Shown piece by piece: positions 29,635 through 39,000 of a DNA stretch of 64,000 nt. Made by a program: the position numbers and the translations under genes. The stretch comes from Candidatus Nitrosocosmicus oleophilus (GTDB lineage Archaea > Thermoproteota > Nitrososphaeria > Nitrososphaerales > Nitrososphaeraceae), in contig NZ_CP012850.1 in the NCBI RefSeq assembly GCF_000802205.1, positions 2,418,001-2,482,000 of the forward strand, written 5' to 3'. The notes below the pieces were generated by a model that saw only the letters and a list, made by a program, of their open reading frames with translations, was not told where the DNA came from and did no database searches. The stretch's first letter is position 1, and each line of letters starts with the position of its first letter.

Positions 29635-29705
29635 TCGTATAGTTTTTAGTATACTAGTATATCTATATATACATATCAATAAGTTGTTGTATATAATTAT
29701 TGACA
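29635..29705. promoter_or_regulatory. Divergent promoter/operator region
   Basis: A very AT-rich 71-bp gap between the winged-helix gene and the ribbon-helix-helix gene holds alternating TA runs and a perfect 10-bp palindrome atactagtat (29651-29660). It should contain TATA boxes for both directions; the palindrome is a candidate operator for either regulator. Confidence 0.5.
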
Positions 29706-29861
29706 ATGGCTACTATAGTTATTGAGAAGGATACTCGAAGTAGATTACGCAAGACGGGCACCAAAGATCAGACGTATGATGACATAATAAACAGGCTCTT
29801 GGATATATCGATAAAAAGTCCAACTGATTTTACAGAATCAGCTGAACAGGAACGTAGATAG
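29706..29861 (+). CDS. Small ribbon-helix-helix-like DNA-binding protein (51 aa)
   Basis: An ATG at 29706 opens a 51-codon frame. The start MATIVIEKDTRSRLRKTG is a beta strand followed by a basic helix, then DQTYDDIINRLLDI, like archaeal RHH/antitoxin-type proteins (pattern TIxVxxxTrxrLkxxG.. tYDDIIxrLL). It is 3 nt before the next gene and probably regulates the replication operon. Confidence 0.7.
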   Translation: MATIVIEKDTRSRLRKTGTKDQTYDDIINRLLDISIKSPTDFTESAEQERR

Positions 29862-29864
29862 AAA

Positions 29865-30068
29865 TTGACTAAGGAATCATTTTCTACAAATAATACATAC
29901 CCTGGACATAAATTTAAAGATATATGCAATGGCTTTGGTTGTATCAATAAACAAACTGAAAAAATTGAAGTAAGAGCAGGTACGTTTGGAACTATTTTAC
30001 TTTATCTCTGCGATGAATGCATAACCAAGTTCCAACCATTCCAAAAGAATAGTGGGTTTGATACCTAA
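29865..30068 (+). CDS. Small cysteine-rich protein of replication operon
   Basis: The 67-aa protein (TTG start) has four cysteines in a zinc-finger-like layout: CNGFGC early and YLCDECITK later. It is abutted by the RHH gene upstream (3 nt) and the primase-helicase downstream (0 nt), so it belongs to the same transcript. Its role is probably accessory to replication or DNA binding, but unknown. Confidence 0.6.
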   Translation: MTKESFSTNNTYPGHKFKDICNGFGCINKQTEKIEVRAGTFGTILLYLCDECITKFQPFQKNSGFDT

Positions 30069-32312
30069 TTGAGAAATAATAATAGTCCAAATGATTGGGC
30101 AGATTACTGGTATCACGAAATAGGAGTTAATGTTATACCTGCAAATACAATGAAGAAGGAGACCTTCTTCAGGTGGTCACAGTTTCAAGAAACATCGATA
30201 CCGACTGACCTATTTGACGGGCTAAAGGAAAATTATAATTTTAAAGATGGTATGGCCATTATAGCCGGGGAAATATGGCGAGGAAAATACAAAGATAAAT
30301 ATCTCGCATGTATTGACTTTGACAATAAAAAAGGTATTGAGGAATTCTTGGAAAGTTTTCCAGAAGCTCATTCATTGGATGATCTAGCAAAGATGACCAT
30401 CGTGGAACAGCATCCTGACAATCCTGAGAAAGCACATGTTTATTTTATTGTAGAGAAGCCGTTGTCCAAGAGGAGCGGATTACATACTTCGACCAAAAAC
30501 ACAGAAGCGGGTGAAATTCCCGCTATTGAAGTAAAGTCCATAGGCCAACATGGGATAATGTATTGTACTCCATCACAGCACAAAAATGGATCATATTATC
30601 AAATTGTTGGTACAAATGTACCGAATGTACTTACCAGTGTGGAGTCTGAAAAACTAGAGCTTTTACTCAATCAAATTTATATTAAGTATGGACACCCAGG
30701 AGGAGATAAAAAGTCAAGTGAAAATCATGTTTCTATTACAGAATTATTCAAAAAAGATTTTAAGATTTATGAGGGTAGCAATAGACATGAAGCCCTTCTC
30801 CGTATGATGGAATCCCTAATCCAGAGGAATTCAGGGATTGTATCAGATGAAATCATCAAAGGTTGGATTAACGGACTAAACATTCAACATTGTGATCCTC
30901 CATTAGAAGAAAAGGAAGTCCAAAAACTTTGGAATAGCGCCAAGAAATTTATTGATAGAAAAAAAAAGGAAGGAGCTCAGGAATTATTATTTGGAAGCAA
31001 TGAACCGGATGACCCAGTGGTATCAGAGGCTTCAGAATATGTAATGAGTGAATGTAACTTTGTTACATTACAAGAGTCAGACGAAATTCTGTATTATAAT
31101 AACGGGGTATATGTAAATGGAGGCGAGTTTCTAATCAAGAAATTAGTAGAACAAAGGTTTGATTATTTGCTTAACAACAGAAAAGTAGAAGACATACTTG
31201 GACATATAAGACGCAGAACTTACAAATCGAAGAGTTGCTTTGACAAGGATATGAATATTGTTAATCTGAGAAACGGTTTGTACGATATAGAAAATAATAG
31301 ATTATTGTCTCATAGTCCATCCTATTATTCGATTGATCAAAAGCCTATTACGTATGACCCAAAAGCAAGGCCAAAGTTATTTGGTAAATATTTAAGTCAG
31401 GTCCTTTATTTGAGTGAAATAAGAACTGCGATTGAAGCGATGGCCTATACTTTCTATCGTGACTGCCCGTTTGAATATTTCTTTAAGTTGTATGGGTATG
31501 GATCTAACGGAAAGAGTGTGTTTACTGGTCTGTTAACAAGACTTCATGGTGAAGAGAATGTTAGTAACGTCTCTTTGTTAAGTCTAATAGATAACAGATT
31601 TGCTTTATCCGATCTTGAAAACAAGTCTATAAACATCGATACAGAGCTTTCCAATAATTTTATCAAAGACATTTCAATATTGAAAAAATTAACTGGTGGA
31701 AGAAAGCAGCCGATAAGGATAGAGGAGAAGTACAGAAAGGCATATGATACATATTTGTACGCCAAGTTGTTTTTCAATGCGAATACTATAGCTGAATCCA
31801 TTGAAAAGACTGTGGCAATTTACAGAAGAGAAATAATCATTAGTTTTCCAAACAGCTTTGAAGGGAAAAAAGACGACATAAACCTTTTGGCTAAATTAAG
31901 TACTGAGGAGGAGATGAGTGGCATTTTTAATGTATTAATGATTTCTTTGAGACTTTTACTAAAGAACAGGGGTATCCATCTAAATGAAAAAACTGCAGAA
32001 GCGCGAAGAATAAAACATGAACGTGCCGTAAATCCTGTCAAGGCTTTTCTTGCGGAAGCCGTTGCCGATGAATCATTGACTACAGATTATGTTGTTAAGG
32101 AACATTTGTTTGAAGCCTATAGAAAATATTGTAACATTTACAAGCTTCCTCACAAACCTATGGTGGCATTAGGGAAAGAAATTGCAAAATTGAGATATGA
32201 AAGTGGAAGGGAAGGATCTGGTTTAAGAAGAACCATATGGTTCGGAATAAGATTAAAACCAGAGTATGTACCTGACAGGGAGAAGCAGCATCAGGTTATA
32301 CTACCAATTTAA
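30069..32312 (+). CDS. Primase-polymerase-like/D5-type SF3 helicase
   Basis: The 747-aa protein has two parts. Residues about 1-220 resemble bifunctional primase-polymerase domains (IAGEIWRGKYKDKYLACIDFDNKKG with acidic residues; later IEVKSIGQHGIMYCTPSQHKNGSYYQIVG). Residues about 380-620 are a D5/SF3 helicase: Walker A GYGSNGKSV near residue 475, Walker B-like INIDTEL, then KLTGGRKQPIRIEEKY and LFFNANTI (sensor Asn). The C-terminus is a poxvirus-D5-like winged region. Such fusions replicate archaeal plasmids and viruses, so the element probably has or had a replicating episomal form. Confidence 0.85.
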   Translation: MRNNNSPNDWADYWYHEIGVNVIPANTMKKETFFRWSQFQETSIPTDLFDGLKENYNFKDGMAIIAGEIWRGKYKDKYLACIDFDNKKGIEEFLESFPEAHSLDDLAKMTIVEQHPDNPEKAHVYFIVEKPLSKRSGLHTSTKNTEAGEIPAIEVKSIGQHGIMYCTPSQHKNGSYYQIVGTNVPNVLTSVESEKLELLLNQIYIKYGHPGGDKKSSENHVSITELFKKDFKIYEGSNRHEALLRMMESLIQRNSGIVSDEIIKGWINGLNIQHCDPPLEEKEVQKLWNSAKKFIDRKKKEGAQELLFGSNEPDDPVVSEASEYVMSECNFVTLQESDEILYYNNGVYVNGGEFLIKKLVEQRFDYLLNNRKVEDILGHIRRRTYKSKSCFDKDMNIVNLRNGLYDIENNRLLSHSPSYYSIDQKPITYDPKARPKLFGKYLSQVLYLSEIRTAIEAMAYTFYRDCPFEYFFKLYGYGSNGKSVFTGLLTRLHGEENVSNVSLLSLIDNRFALSDLENKSINIDTELSNNFIKDISILKKLTGGRKQPIRIEEKYRKAYDTYLYAKLFFNANTIAESIEKTVAIYRREIIISFPNSFEGKKDDINLLAKLSTEEEMSGIFNVLMISLRLLLKNRGIHLNEKTAEARRIKHERAVNPVKAFLAEAVADESLTTDYVVKEHLFEAYRKYCNIYKLPHKPMVALGKEIAKLRYESGREGSGLRRTIWFGIRLKPEYVPDREKQHQVILPI

Positions 32313-32821
32313 GTGAATTTTCCAGTTTGTGCTGCACTTGTATTACCTTTCCATTACATCCAACCCGTCATAGACGTCACACTCGTCAGAGTCACTGCAT
32401 TTTTACTTCTGGTTTTTAATATATATACCACGTCAAAAAAAGCAATAACAATACAAAACCCATCACATCTATGACCGCCTTGACGTCTCACTTAGGCTCC
32501 TTTCAACTAATTGATTATGCCAATTGCGTTAAATAACTACTTATCATCGCAAATAATAATTTAACAGCGTTTAATGATTGATGATTAGTGCACCTTAAAT
32601 GTTTACTACTACAGGCATCAACTTATTGAGTAAAGCACTTTTGACAAAATCCCTAAGAGCCTTTACTCTACGGCTTTTGCATTTTTGTTTATACTCATTT
32701 TCTTAGAGCAGTTTATTCTATCAAATACACGAACGGTGATTAACATCTATCAATTAGATGTTAAATACTAATGATGAGGTATGCTTAATAGTAAATTATT
32801 AATTCTAAATATTTAGCTTAG
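32313..32821. other. Gap with iteron-like repeats, possible origin
   Basis: Between the primase-helicase and the OLD-like gene, the pentamer cgtca recurs with exact 9-bp spacing at 32366, 32375 and 32384, with another at 32431 and a reverse-oriented tgacg near 32481. A TA-rich run (32,413-32,429) is adjacent. Short spaced repeats next to a replication protein and an AT-rich tract suit a replication origin, but the units are short. No gene is seen. Confidence 0.35.
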
Positions 32822-35743
32822 ATGAAACCCGTATCTTTATATCTCAGTAACTTTAAGAGTTTTCTCGATATTAAGCTAAATTTTAGAGATGACCTACAAC
32901 TTATTTGCGGCAAGAACAACACAGGTAAATCCACAATCCTGGAGGCGATTAGCTTACTTTTACAGAAACCACTAGACGATGCTCAGTTAAGAGATAAAAT
33001 AAACGTCTTCCAAAAAAAGAATACATTTGAGATAGTCTTAAAAGTAAAAATCGAAGAAAATGATATCTATCCGATCATAAAGAACGCAAAAGTTAGCAAC
33101 ATCCGTCTCTCACGCTCTAGTAAGGATGAAATTTATAATATGCAAAATAAAGAAATTACTATTTCTCTGTCTTATGACAGGATTATGGATAATTATACGA
33201 AGAACATTAGCTATTTTTCAAAAAACACTCAAGAAGAAATTATTGAAGTCAAGTGTTCAGTTGAAGATTATTTAGCCAAAAAGTTTTTATATATCAATTC
33301 AGACAGAACGGTTTTACCATCTGAATACTTTACCCCCAAGAATAATTTCGACAAGAATTTCATTAGTCAGAATCACAATGTTAGACATTATATTTTGTAC
33401 CTCAAAACATACAGACCAGATCAGTTTGTTAAATTTCAAAGTGCTATCAGCCAAATTTTCGAAAATATGTTGGTCAAGCCAAGAATCAACTATGAGGAAG
33501 GATTCGTAACCGTAGAAGTTAACCTTAACGGACCTAGCACAGAAATTGGTCTAATAGGTGCCGGACAAAAGGAATTGTTATTGATACTATCAAAAATATT
33601 TTACTATTCCCCAGATTTGGTTATGATAGATGAACCAGAACTGAATTTACATTATGATTTGATAATTAAATTTTTGAACTTTATGAAAAATCATAATTCA
33701 CTTTTCGTTTTATCTTCCCACAGTGATCTCTTGATCAATAATGTCAATCTGGATCAATTGATATACACGAAGCCACAAAATAATTTTATCTCTTCTATTA
33801 GTAAAATTGATAGAGAAGGTCTGAGTGAATTATACGAGGACCTTGGCTATATTCAATCAAACTATGAAAAATTAAGAAATCTTGACTATGATATGATGAT
33901 TCTTTATGAGGGTAAAGATTCAAAGGAAAAAGAAAAAAAAGTCATAAACAAATTTCTTTCAGAATCAAAAAACTCGAATACATTATCAAAGGTTAGAAAG
34001 AAATACATTCCTTTGGGAGGAAGAAAGGATAAGATCTTACACAATATTCTCGATGGTGTTTATGATATTAAATTTCCATTTATTTTGATATTGGACCGCG
34101 ATGAAGTAAATGAAAAAGATGTAGAAAAATATAATCAAACATACGAGACTCGGATTCACATTTGGGGTAAGAGGGAAATCGAGAATTATTTAATTAATAT
34201 CAGAGCTATTGTTAAAGTTCTAAGACTAAAAGGAATAGAGACAGACCCGCAAACTATCCATAAAGTAGTGGAGGACTTGTCACTTAAACTATTGAATAAA
34301 GTGGCAATTTTAAGGGTTATCGAAAGATACAAGAGAAAAACACTTATCGAAGACCATCAACGCATTTCTAAGTTTATCAGCGAAAATCAGGGTAAAAATA
34401 CTCTTGATATTGCCTCAAATCTAGGAGATTTTGTTCTTCAAGGACTTCAAGATCTGAATAAGAATAATATTGAAAATGAATTCAACAATCAGATTCTAGA
34501 ATTGAAAAATAGATGGAAAAAGGATTTTCTTACTATATGTCCAGGAAAGGAACTACTTGCACTTCTAAAAAATTATATCAATAAGACTTATCATGTGACT
34601 GTTCATGATTTTGAAATACTAGATGAAATTGAAATACTAGATGATGACATCGAAACTTTGAGTAGCAAAATTGTTAAACAAATTGATTCTATGGAAACGC
34701 ATCAGAACGAGTCGGAATCAAACAAATTCATCAAAATAGGAACATGGAATTGGCCAGTTTTATTTGAATTAACTGCGAGTGAAGAGATAGTCGTTATCAT
34801 GCCAAATTTGGAATATGATTGGAATAATACAAACTATGAAATTAAGGTGTTTAAAGAAGGAAATGTTAGATCTACTTCTATTTTGACAACCAACCTGATC
34901 CCATATGATCTAGCCATTATTGAGAGGAAAGTGTATATCCTTTGTAGTAAAGTACTTGTTGAGGATGATCGCGAATTCGAATATGACACCCTGTTAATAT
35001 ATGATATTGAATCCCAAAACCTTGATAAAGAGGTCCATTTTTACTATGAAGAAGAAGAAGGTAAGGAAGGTGATCCCTCATGCATTGCGATAAACAAGAT
35101 TACCAAGAAGGTTTATGCTTCGATATTCTATTACGAGGGAGGCAACCCGGGATTGTTTTCGCTCGAGCCACCTTATATTAATAGCAAGCAGATTTCAGAT
35201 GGCGAAGTAGGTTATTTTGATCTATTAGTAGATGAAAAAAATAATCGACTATTTGGAATATTTTATGAGAACCCGAAATATTTTCTGCATGTTTATGACA
35301 CTGAAAATGATGTAATAATTTATGATTATGAAATTGAAGCTTCAACCAGTTCGGAGTTAGTATTAAAGAATGACAATGAAATTCTAATTCAAAATCAAAA
35401 CAGCTTGCTTCGTTTGGAAGTAGCGAGTGGCCTAACTGAGATACTTCTGGAATGTAATACCTTTGAAGCGGTAAGATTTGATCCCTTGAATGAAATTGTC
35501 TATGTAATATCTCACGATAGTAATTCTGAGGTGTTTTCGCTAAATCTTTGGGATCCGCAGTCGATGATACCCATTCTGTGTAGCAAATTCAGAATTTCAG
35601 ATTTGCGAATCAGCGCACAACAAATTTGTTACTTACTTAGCGTACCAGATGGAGAAAAACAGAATAAGTTCGTATATACAATCAAGCAAAGTAGTGTTCA
35701 ATCTATTTTGCGAGAAAAGACAGAAGGTGCGTTGTTTTCATAG
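32822..35743 (+). CDS. OLD-like ATPase with TOPRIM-like region and beta-propeller tail
   Basis: The 973-aa protein joins three parts. Residues 1-330 are an SMC/OLD-type ABC ATPase: SLYLSNFKSFLDIKLNF, P-loop GKNNTGKST (30-38), signature-like LIGAGQKELLLI, Walker B LVMIDEPELNLH (about 268) and the switch LSSHSDLL. Residues 355-460 resemble the TOPRIM/DUF4435 region of OLD nucleases: ILYEGKDSKEKE, ILDRDEVNEKD, and HIWGKREIENYLI. From about residue 650 to the end, repeated strands such as INKITKKVYASI, VDEKNNRLFGIF and FDPLNEIVYVIS fit a YVTN-like beta-propeller. No signal peptide, so cytoplasmic. OLD proteins are nucleases, several acting in anti-phage defence; the propeller tail is unusual and may be a sensor or binding platform. 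Confidence 0.8.
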   Translation: MKPVSLYLSNFKSFLDIKLNFRDDLQLICGKNNTGKSTILEAISLLLQKPLDDAQLRDKINVFQKKNTFEIVLKVKIEENDIYPIIKNAKVSNIRLSRSSKDEIYNMQNKEITISLSYDRIMDNYTKNISYFSKNTQEEIIEVKCSVEDYLAKKFLYINSDRTVLPSEYFTPKNNFDKNFISQNHNVRHYILYLKTYRPDQFVKFQSAISQIFENMLVKPRINYEEGFVTVEVNLNGPSTEIGLIGAGQKELLLILSKIFYYSPDLVMIDEPELNLHYDLIIKFLNFMKNHNSLFVLSSHSDLLINNVNLDQLIYTKPQNNFISSISKIDREGLSELYEDLGYIQSNYEKLRNLDYDMMILYEGKDSKEKEKKVINKFLSESKNSNTLSKVRKKYIPLGGRKDKILHNILDGVYDIKFPFILILDRDEVNEKDVEKYNQTYETRIHIWGKREIENYLINIRAIVKVLRLKGIETDPQTIHKVVEDLSLKLLNKVAILRVIERYKRKTLIEDHQRISKFISENQGKNTLDIASNLGDFVLQGLQDLNKNNIENEFNNQILELKNRWKKDFLTICPGKELLALLKNYINKTYHVTVHDFEILDEIEILDDDIETLSSKIVKQIDSMETHQNESESNKFIKIGTWNWPVLFELTASEEIVVIMPNLEYDWNNTNYEIKVFKEGNVRSTSILTTNLIPYDLAIIERKVYILCSKVLVEDDREFEYDTLLIYDIESQNLDKEVHFYYEEEEGKEGDPSCIAINKITKKVYASIFYYEGGNPGLFSLEPPYINSKQISDGEVGYFDLLVDEKNNRLFGIFYENPKYFLHVYDTENDVIIYDYEIEASTSSELVLKNDNEILIQNQNSLLRLEVASGLTEILLECNTFEAVRFDPLNEIVYVISHDSNSEVFSLNLWDPQSMIPILCSKFRISDLRISAQQICYLLSVPDGEKQNKFVYTIKQSSVQSILREKTEGALFS

Positions 35744-35920
35744 TATGAGATAATGTTGAAATATAATTCGGTTTCAAAATGTAAAAAATTGTAATAATTC
35801 GTCATTAACTTTTTTCACTCAAAATGGGTCACCTAAGTACCTCAACTGTCTTCTCCTGTCTGGAAGTCATGTGTTCGGTATGGTGTTATTCCACTCTCGA
35901 AACCCTTCAATCCCTTAATC

Positions 35921-36430
35921 CTATCTCAGGTCCATCTTTATAATATTCAGTCTACCAATCTCGTCATAAAGAACATAAATGTTTCTGATTAAATCTCTCA
36001 ATTGTACTTGAGCTCTTGCTATATTGACGATATCTTTTGTAGTTAGCAATCCTTCACTTTTCATCCTTTCATATAACTCTATGGATAATTTTAGGTCTTT
36101 GTCCAAATCATAATAAAGATTAATAAGCTTATCTAAATTGGATAGTTTAAGATAGTCATGATAAAGTGAAATGACTTTAGCAGTTGATAGATTTAAAGCA
36201 ATGGCTATATCCACGTTACCGTTGCCTTCTTTAAACATTCTGAAAGACTGTGACTATATCGTCAGATTCCTTAGTTTGTCAGGTTCTTAGTCAGGGTCTC
36301 CTGTATGCTTTCTTATTATTTTACCAATTACTTGCAAGGAGACATGGGCGATTTTGGCTATATCTCTGGTTGTTTTCCCGTCCTCTGCTAGTCTGATGAC
36401 TTGTTGTTCTTTTTCTCTTCTATTTAGCAC
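35921..36430 (-). pseudogene. HTH regulator pseudogene, paralog of 47397-47948
   Basis: The GTG at 36430 begins a helix-turn-helix segment, REKEQQVIRLAEDGKTTRDI then HVSLQVIGKIIRKHTGD, closely matching the start of the intact protein at 47.4 kb. A TAA at 36287-36289 ends it. The same frame continues with a second stop (TAG) about 30 nt later and then resumes as FRMFKEGNGNVDIAIAL, matching FQEGHSNVDVAITL in the intact copy, down to 35921. Two in-frame stops with homology on both sides indicate a decayed gene, not two genes. The 105-aa second part could still be translated from ATG 36238. Confidence 0.8.
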
Positions 36431-37595
36431 TAATTATCTACATCTATTTATGAAAAAATTTTTAGATACAGGCCTGATTCACTTGATTCTCTTGTTTACG
36501 ACATGTTAACCGACATATACAGAAAGAGTTAAAATATCTAAGGAAAAAAATTCAAAAAAATAAAATTCATTTAAATAATCGTTTTCTCTTTTTTTGACCT
36601 ATAGTTTTTGATGTCTAAACGGTCAGATGTTTAACATAATACTACATCAATTACAGGCTCAAAATAATTAAACTTGAACTATTCCTGCTTATGTGCCAGG
36701 TAAATTGCATAGCTATTTATTTAACTTCTAATTTAGAGAGAGGCTTAATTAAACTAGAATAATGCTATAATATTTGCCTCGATTTTGCTACTTTCGGGGT
36801 TGTTATAGTTTTGGGATAAATCGCCGTACATTGATGTGTATACTAGACCTTAGTGATCTATTTAACCCATGGAAAAGGGAGTGCTGCCCATGGTTACTCT
36901 TCTCTGCAAACTCAACATTCAACATGTCAAATGACATTTTTCGTCAAAAGGTTTGCAAAATCCTTAAAAAAATTTTTTAACAGAGAAGACACATAGTCTT
37001 GTCCCTCTTTAATTGACTGATTTTACTCCTGCACCTAGTATGTAAACAAGGTCATTCATAGTTGAAGCACCCCCTAATTTCCTATCTATTTTGCCAATTA
37101 ATTAAACTCCCTAATTAAGTATTAGCGATAAAAGATATCGATTTAAAAATATCTGAGGGTCAAGAATAAATGGTAGAAATAATGAGAACGAGCCCATGAT
37201 TAATTAATGAACTTCGATATTTCTAACTTTTTTGTCTTTTTAGATAAGTCCATCAATTTGAGTCTGAGGATCTTTAACAAATTTCACTATTTGTTTACAA
37301 CTATAGCAGGTCTGAGAAAATTTGTTTTATTATTCTAGTGTTTATCTACCAATCTAATGCATTGCACATCAAATACCTGGTCCTTCCCTTGTTTTACTAA
37401 TTCTTAAATAATAAGATCCTCACGATAGCCTATAGCATTTGAAATACAACCCAGCATATGACATTGGTATTATATTGTTCCCCGAATATTCTAACCGATT
37501 TCAAATTGCAACTCAATTTAGTTCAACAATATTTATGACAAGTATGGTAAAAGTCAATGTCAAATGTTTTTAAATAACTTTGATCTGAAATTGTT
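36431..37595. other. Long gene-poor stretch in the element
   Basis: About 1.2 kb, AT-rich, without a convincing gene. A frame at 36774-36980 has no family-like content and no promoter at the right distance. Near its right end a TATA-like tttttaaata (37567-37576) lies about 25 nt before the ATG of the next gene, giving a leaderless promoter. Confidence 0.5.
37567..37576 (+). promoter_or_regulatory. TATA box of the 186-aa gene
   Basis: The sequence tttttaaata is centred about 25 nt upstream of the ATG at 37596, as expected for a leaderless archaeal transcript. Confidence 0.5.
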
Positions 37596-38156
37596 ATGCA
37601 GAACATAGTAACACAAACAAGTCAAGCTGAATCTATATTGAAGCCAATTAACCGCGTTTATGAATCAATTGATCTTCCGTTTTTGGAAATATTCGGAATC
37701 GAAAAAGGAACAAACCTCTATAGTCATACAGTAACATTTCCTACTATAGACATTTGCCCTGTAGATTCGGACACAATACTTTTCAAGTTAGATAAAAATT
37801 CTTTGACATTGTGTAGATTGGAAAACCGGAGCACTATGGAAAACAGATTTTGTTATATTATTAAAACTGAGCTCACTTCATTTGGTTACGAGAGTAAAGA
37901 AAGCTTAAATTGGGAGGTCCTTTTCTATGGCCATCACGGGGGTTTGCATGGATTGCATCACAACACGGTTAATTCATACATAATTAACAACGATGACACC
38001 AGGAAAGGATTTTACGTTAAGTGCGAACACAAGAATAAAATTTTAACAGCACTGATAAATCTAGACAATTGTGACTGGTATGATGAATGGCTCTGGAATA
38101 CAAAAACTGTTTGGGAATTTAAAAGCGGAAACTTAGTTATCTGCAAAGCTTCATAG
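37596..38156 (+). CDS. Unknown 186-aa protein with His/Gly-rich loop
   Basis: I do not recognise this family. The protein is soluble and rich in beta strands, with no signal peptide. Its centre contains FYGHHGGLHGLHHNT (about residues 109-123), with five histidines that could bind a metal, and the C-terminal third is Trp-rich (CDWYDEWLWNTKTVWEF). It lies about 850 bp from the radical-SAM locus inside the same element; a role there is only a guess. Confidence 0.65.
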   Translation: MQNIVTQTSQAESILKPINRVYESIDLPFLEIFGIEKGTNLYSHTVTFPTIDICPVDSDTILFKLDKNSLTLCRLENRSTMENRFCYIIKTELTSFGYESKESLNWEVLFYGHHGGLHGLHHNTVNSYIINNDDTRKGFYVKCEHKNKILTALINLDNCDWYDEWLWNTKTVWEFKSGNLVICKAS

Positions 38157-39000
38157 AGTCAACCAACCTCATAATTGTTGTCAGACAGCGAGTTAAAAAA
38201 GCATTTTGTAATATATTTATCCTCCATTAGGAGTTATTGCTTGGACACTGATTGATAGTATTTCTACCGAAAATCCGAATATTCTTTAATTACCATCCCA
38301 ATGTTCGAAAATGAAATTTAGATAGAGTTCCATAGTTTCTTCAATTTTATCCATATAAGAAATCTGTTAGATATCTAAACGATTCATTAGGCCCAAACGG
38401 AGTCTTCCTTCAAATTCGAATTAATATCCAAATCATGTTAACTATACATAATTAAGGTTAGTCCGAACCTCGGCATTGCAACAAAAAAATACTAAGAGGA
38501 CAAAAATATCCTATTAATACTAGCATATATGCTTCTAACTTACAGTGGATGAATCTTTACACGGGTTCTTATTTAATATTTCAAATTACCACCTCATGAT
38601 TTGCTTCTTTAGAACCAAATGTTATAGGGTTAATTGAAAAATATGACCCCAACTGTGAAGTTTAAATCTAAGGTATATCATATCTATTGATGAAACGGTT
38701 CATACTAGGAGAAGGTTAATTAATCCCAATATCAGGATAGTTAATATCAAGGAGGCAAAAGAAATTAACTCCTTGAATCATCTCAAACAAAATAGAGGCA
38801 GTTCTATTTCACGAATTTCGCATTTTTTTTCTACTACAAGAACTGTTTAAATTTTCGGAGTAAATATTGAACTATTTTATGATAAACTAACAGAGACTCA
38901 TTATTTCAGTAAATATAGATCATTATGTAGGTCTGTTCACATAAAAAGGACCATCACATCTTTGGATTAGTATCTAATCTTTTAAACTGCTATACCATTG
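38157..39000. other. Gene-free stretch left of radical-SAM locus
   Basis: About 840 bp. A stop-free stretch near 38,670-38,850 encodes basic sequence but has no usable start codon. No precursor-like frame was found here on either strand. Confidence 0.45.

Noticed and set aside
36774-36980. 68-aa frame in the element
   Set aside because: Cys- and aromatic-rich with no domain pattern or promoter; probably chance.
38670-38850. Basic frame as a second precursor peptide
   Set aside because: No ATG, GTG or TTG at a sensible position and no link to the radical SAM genes.
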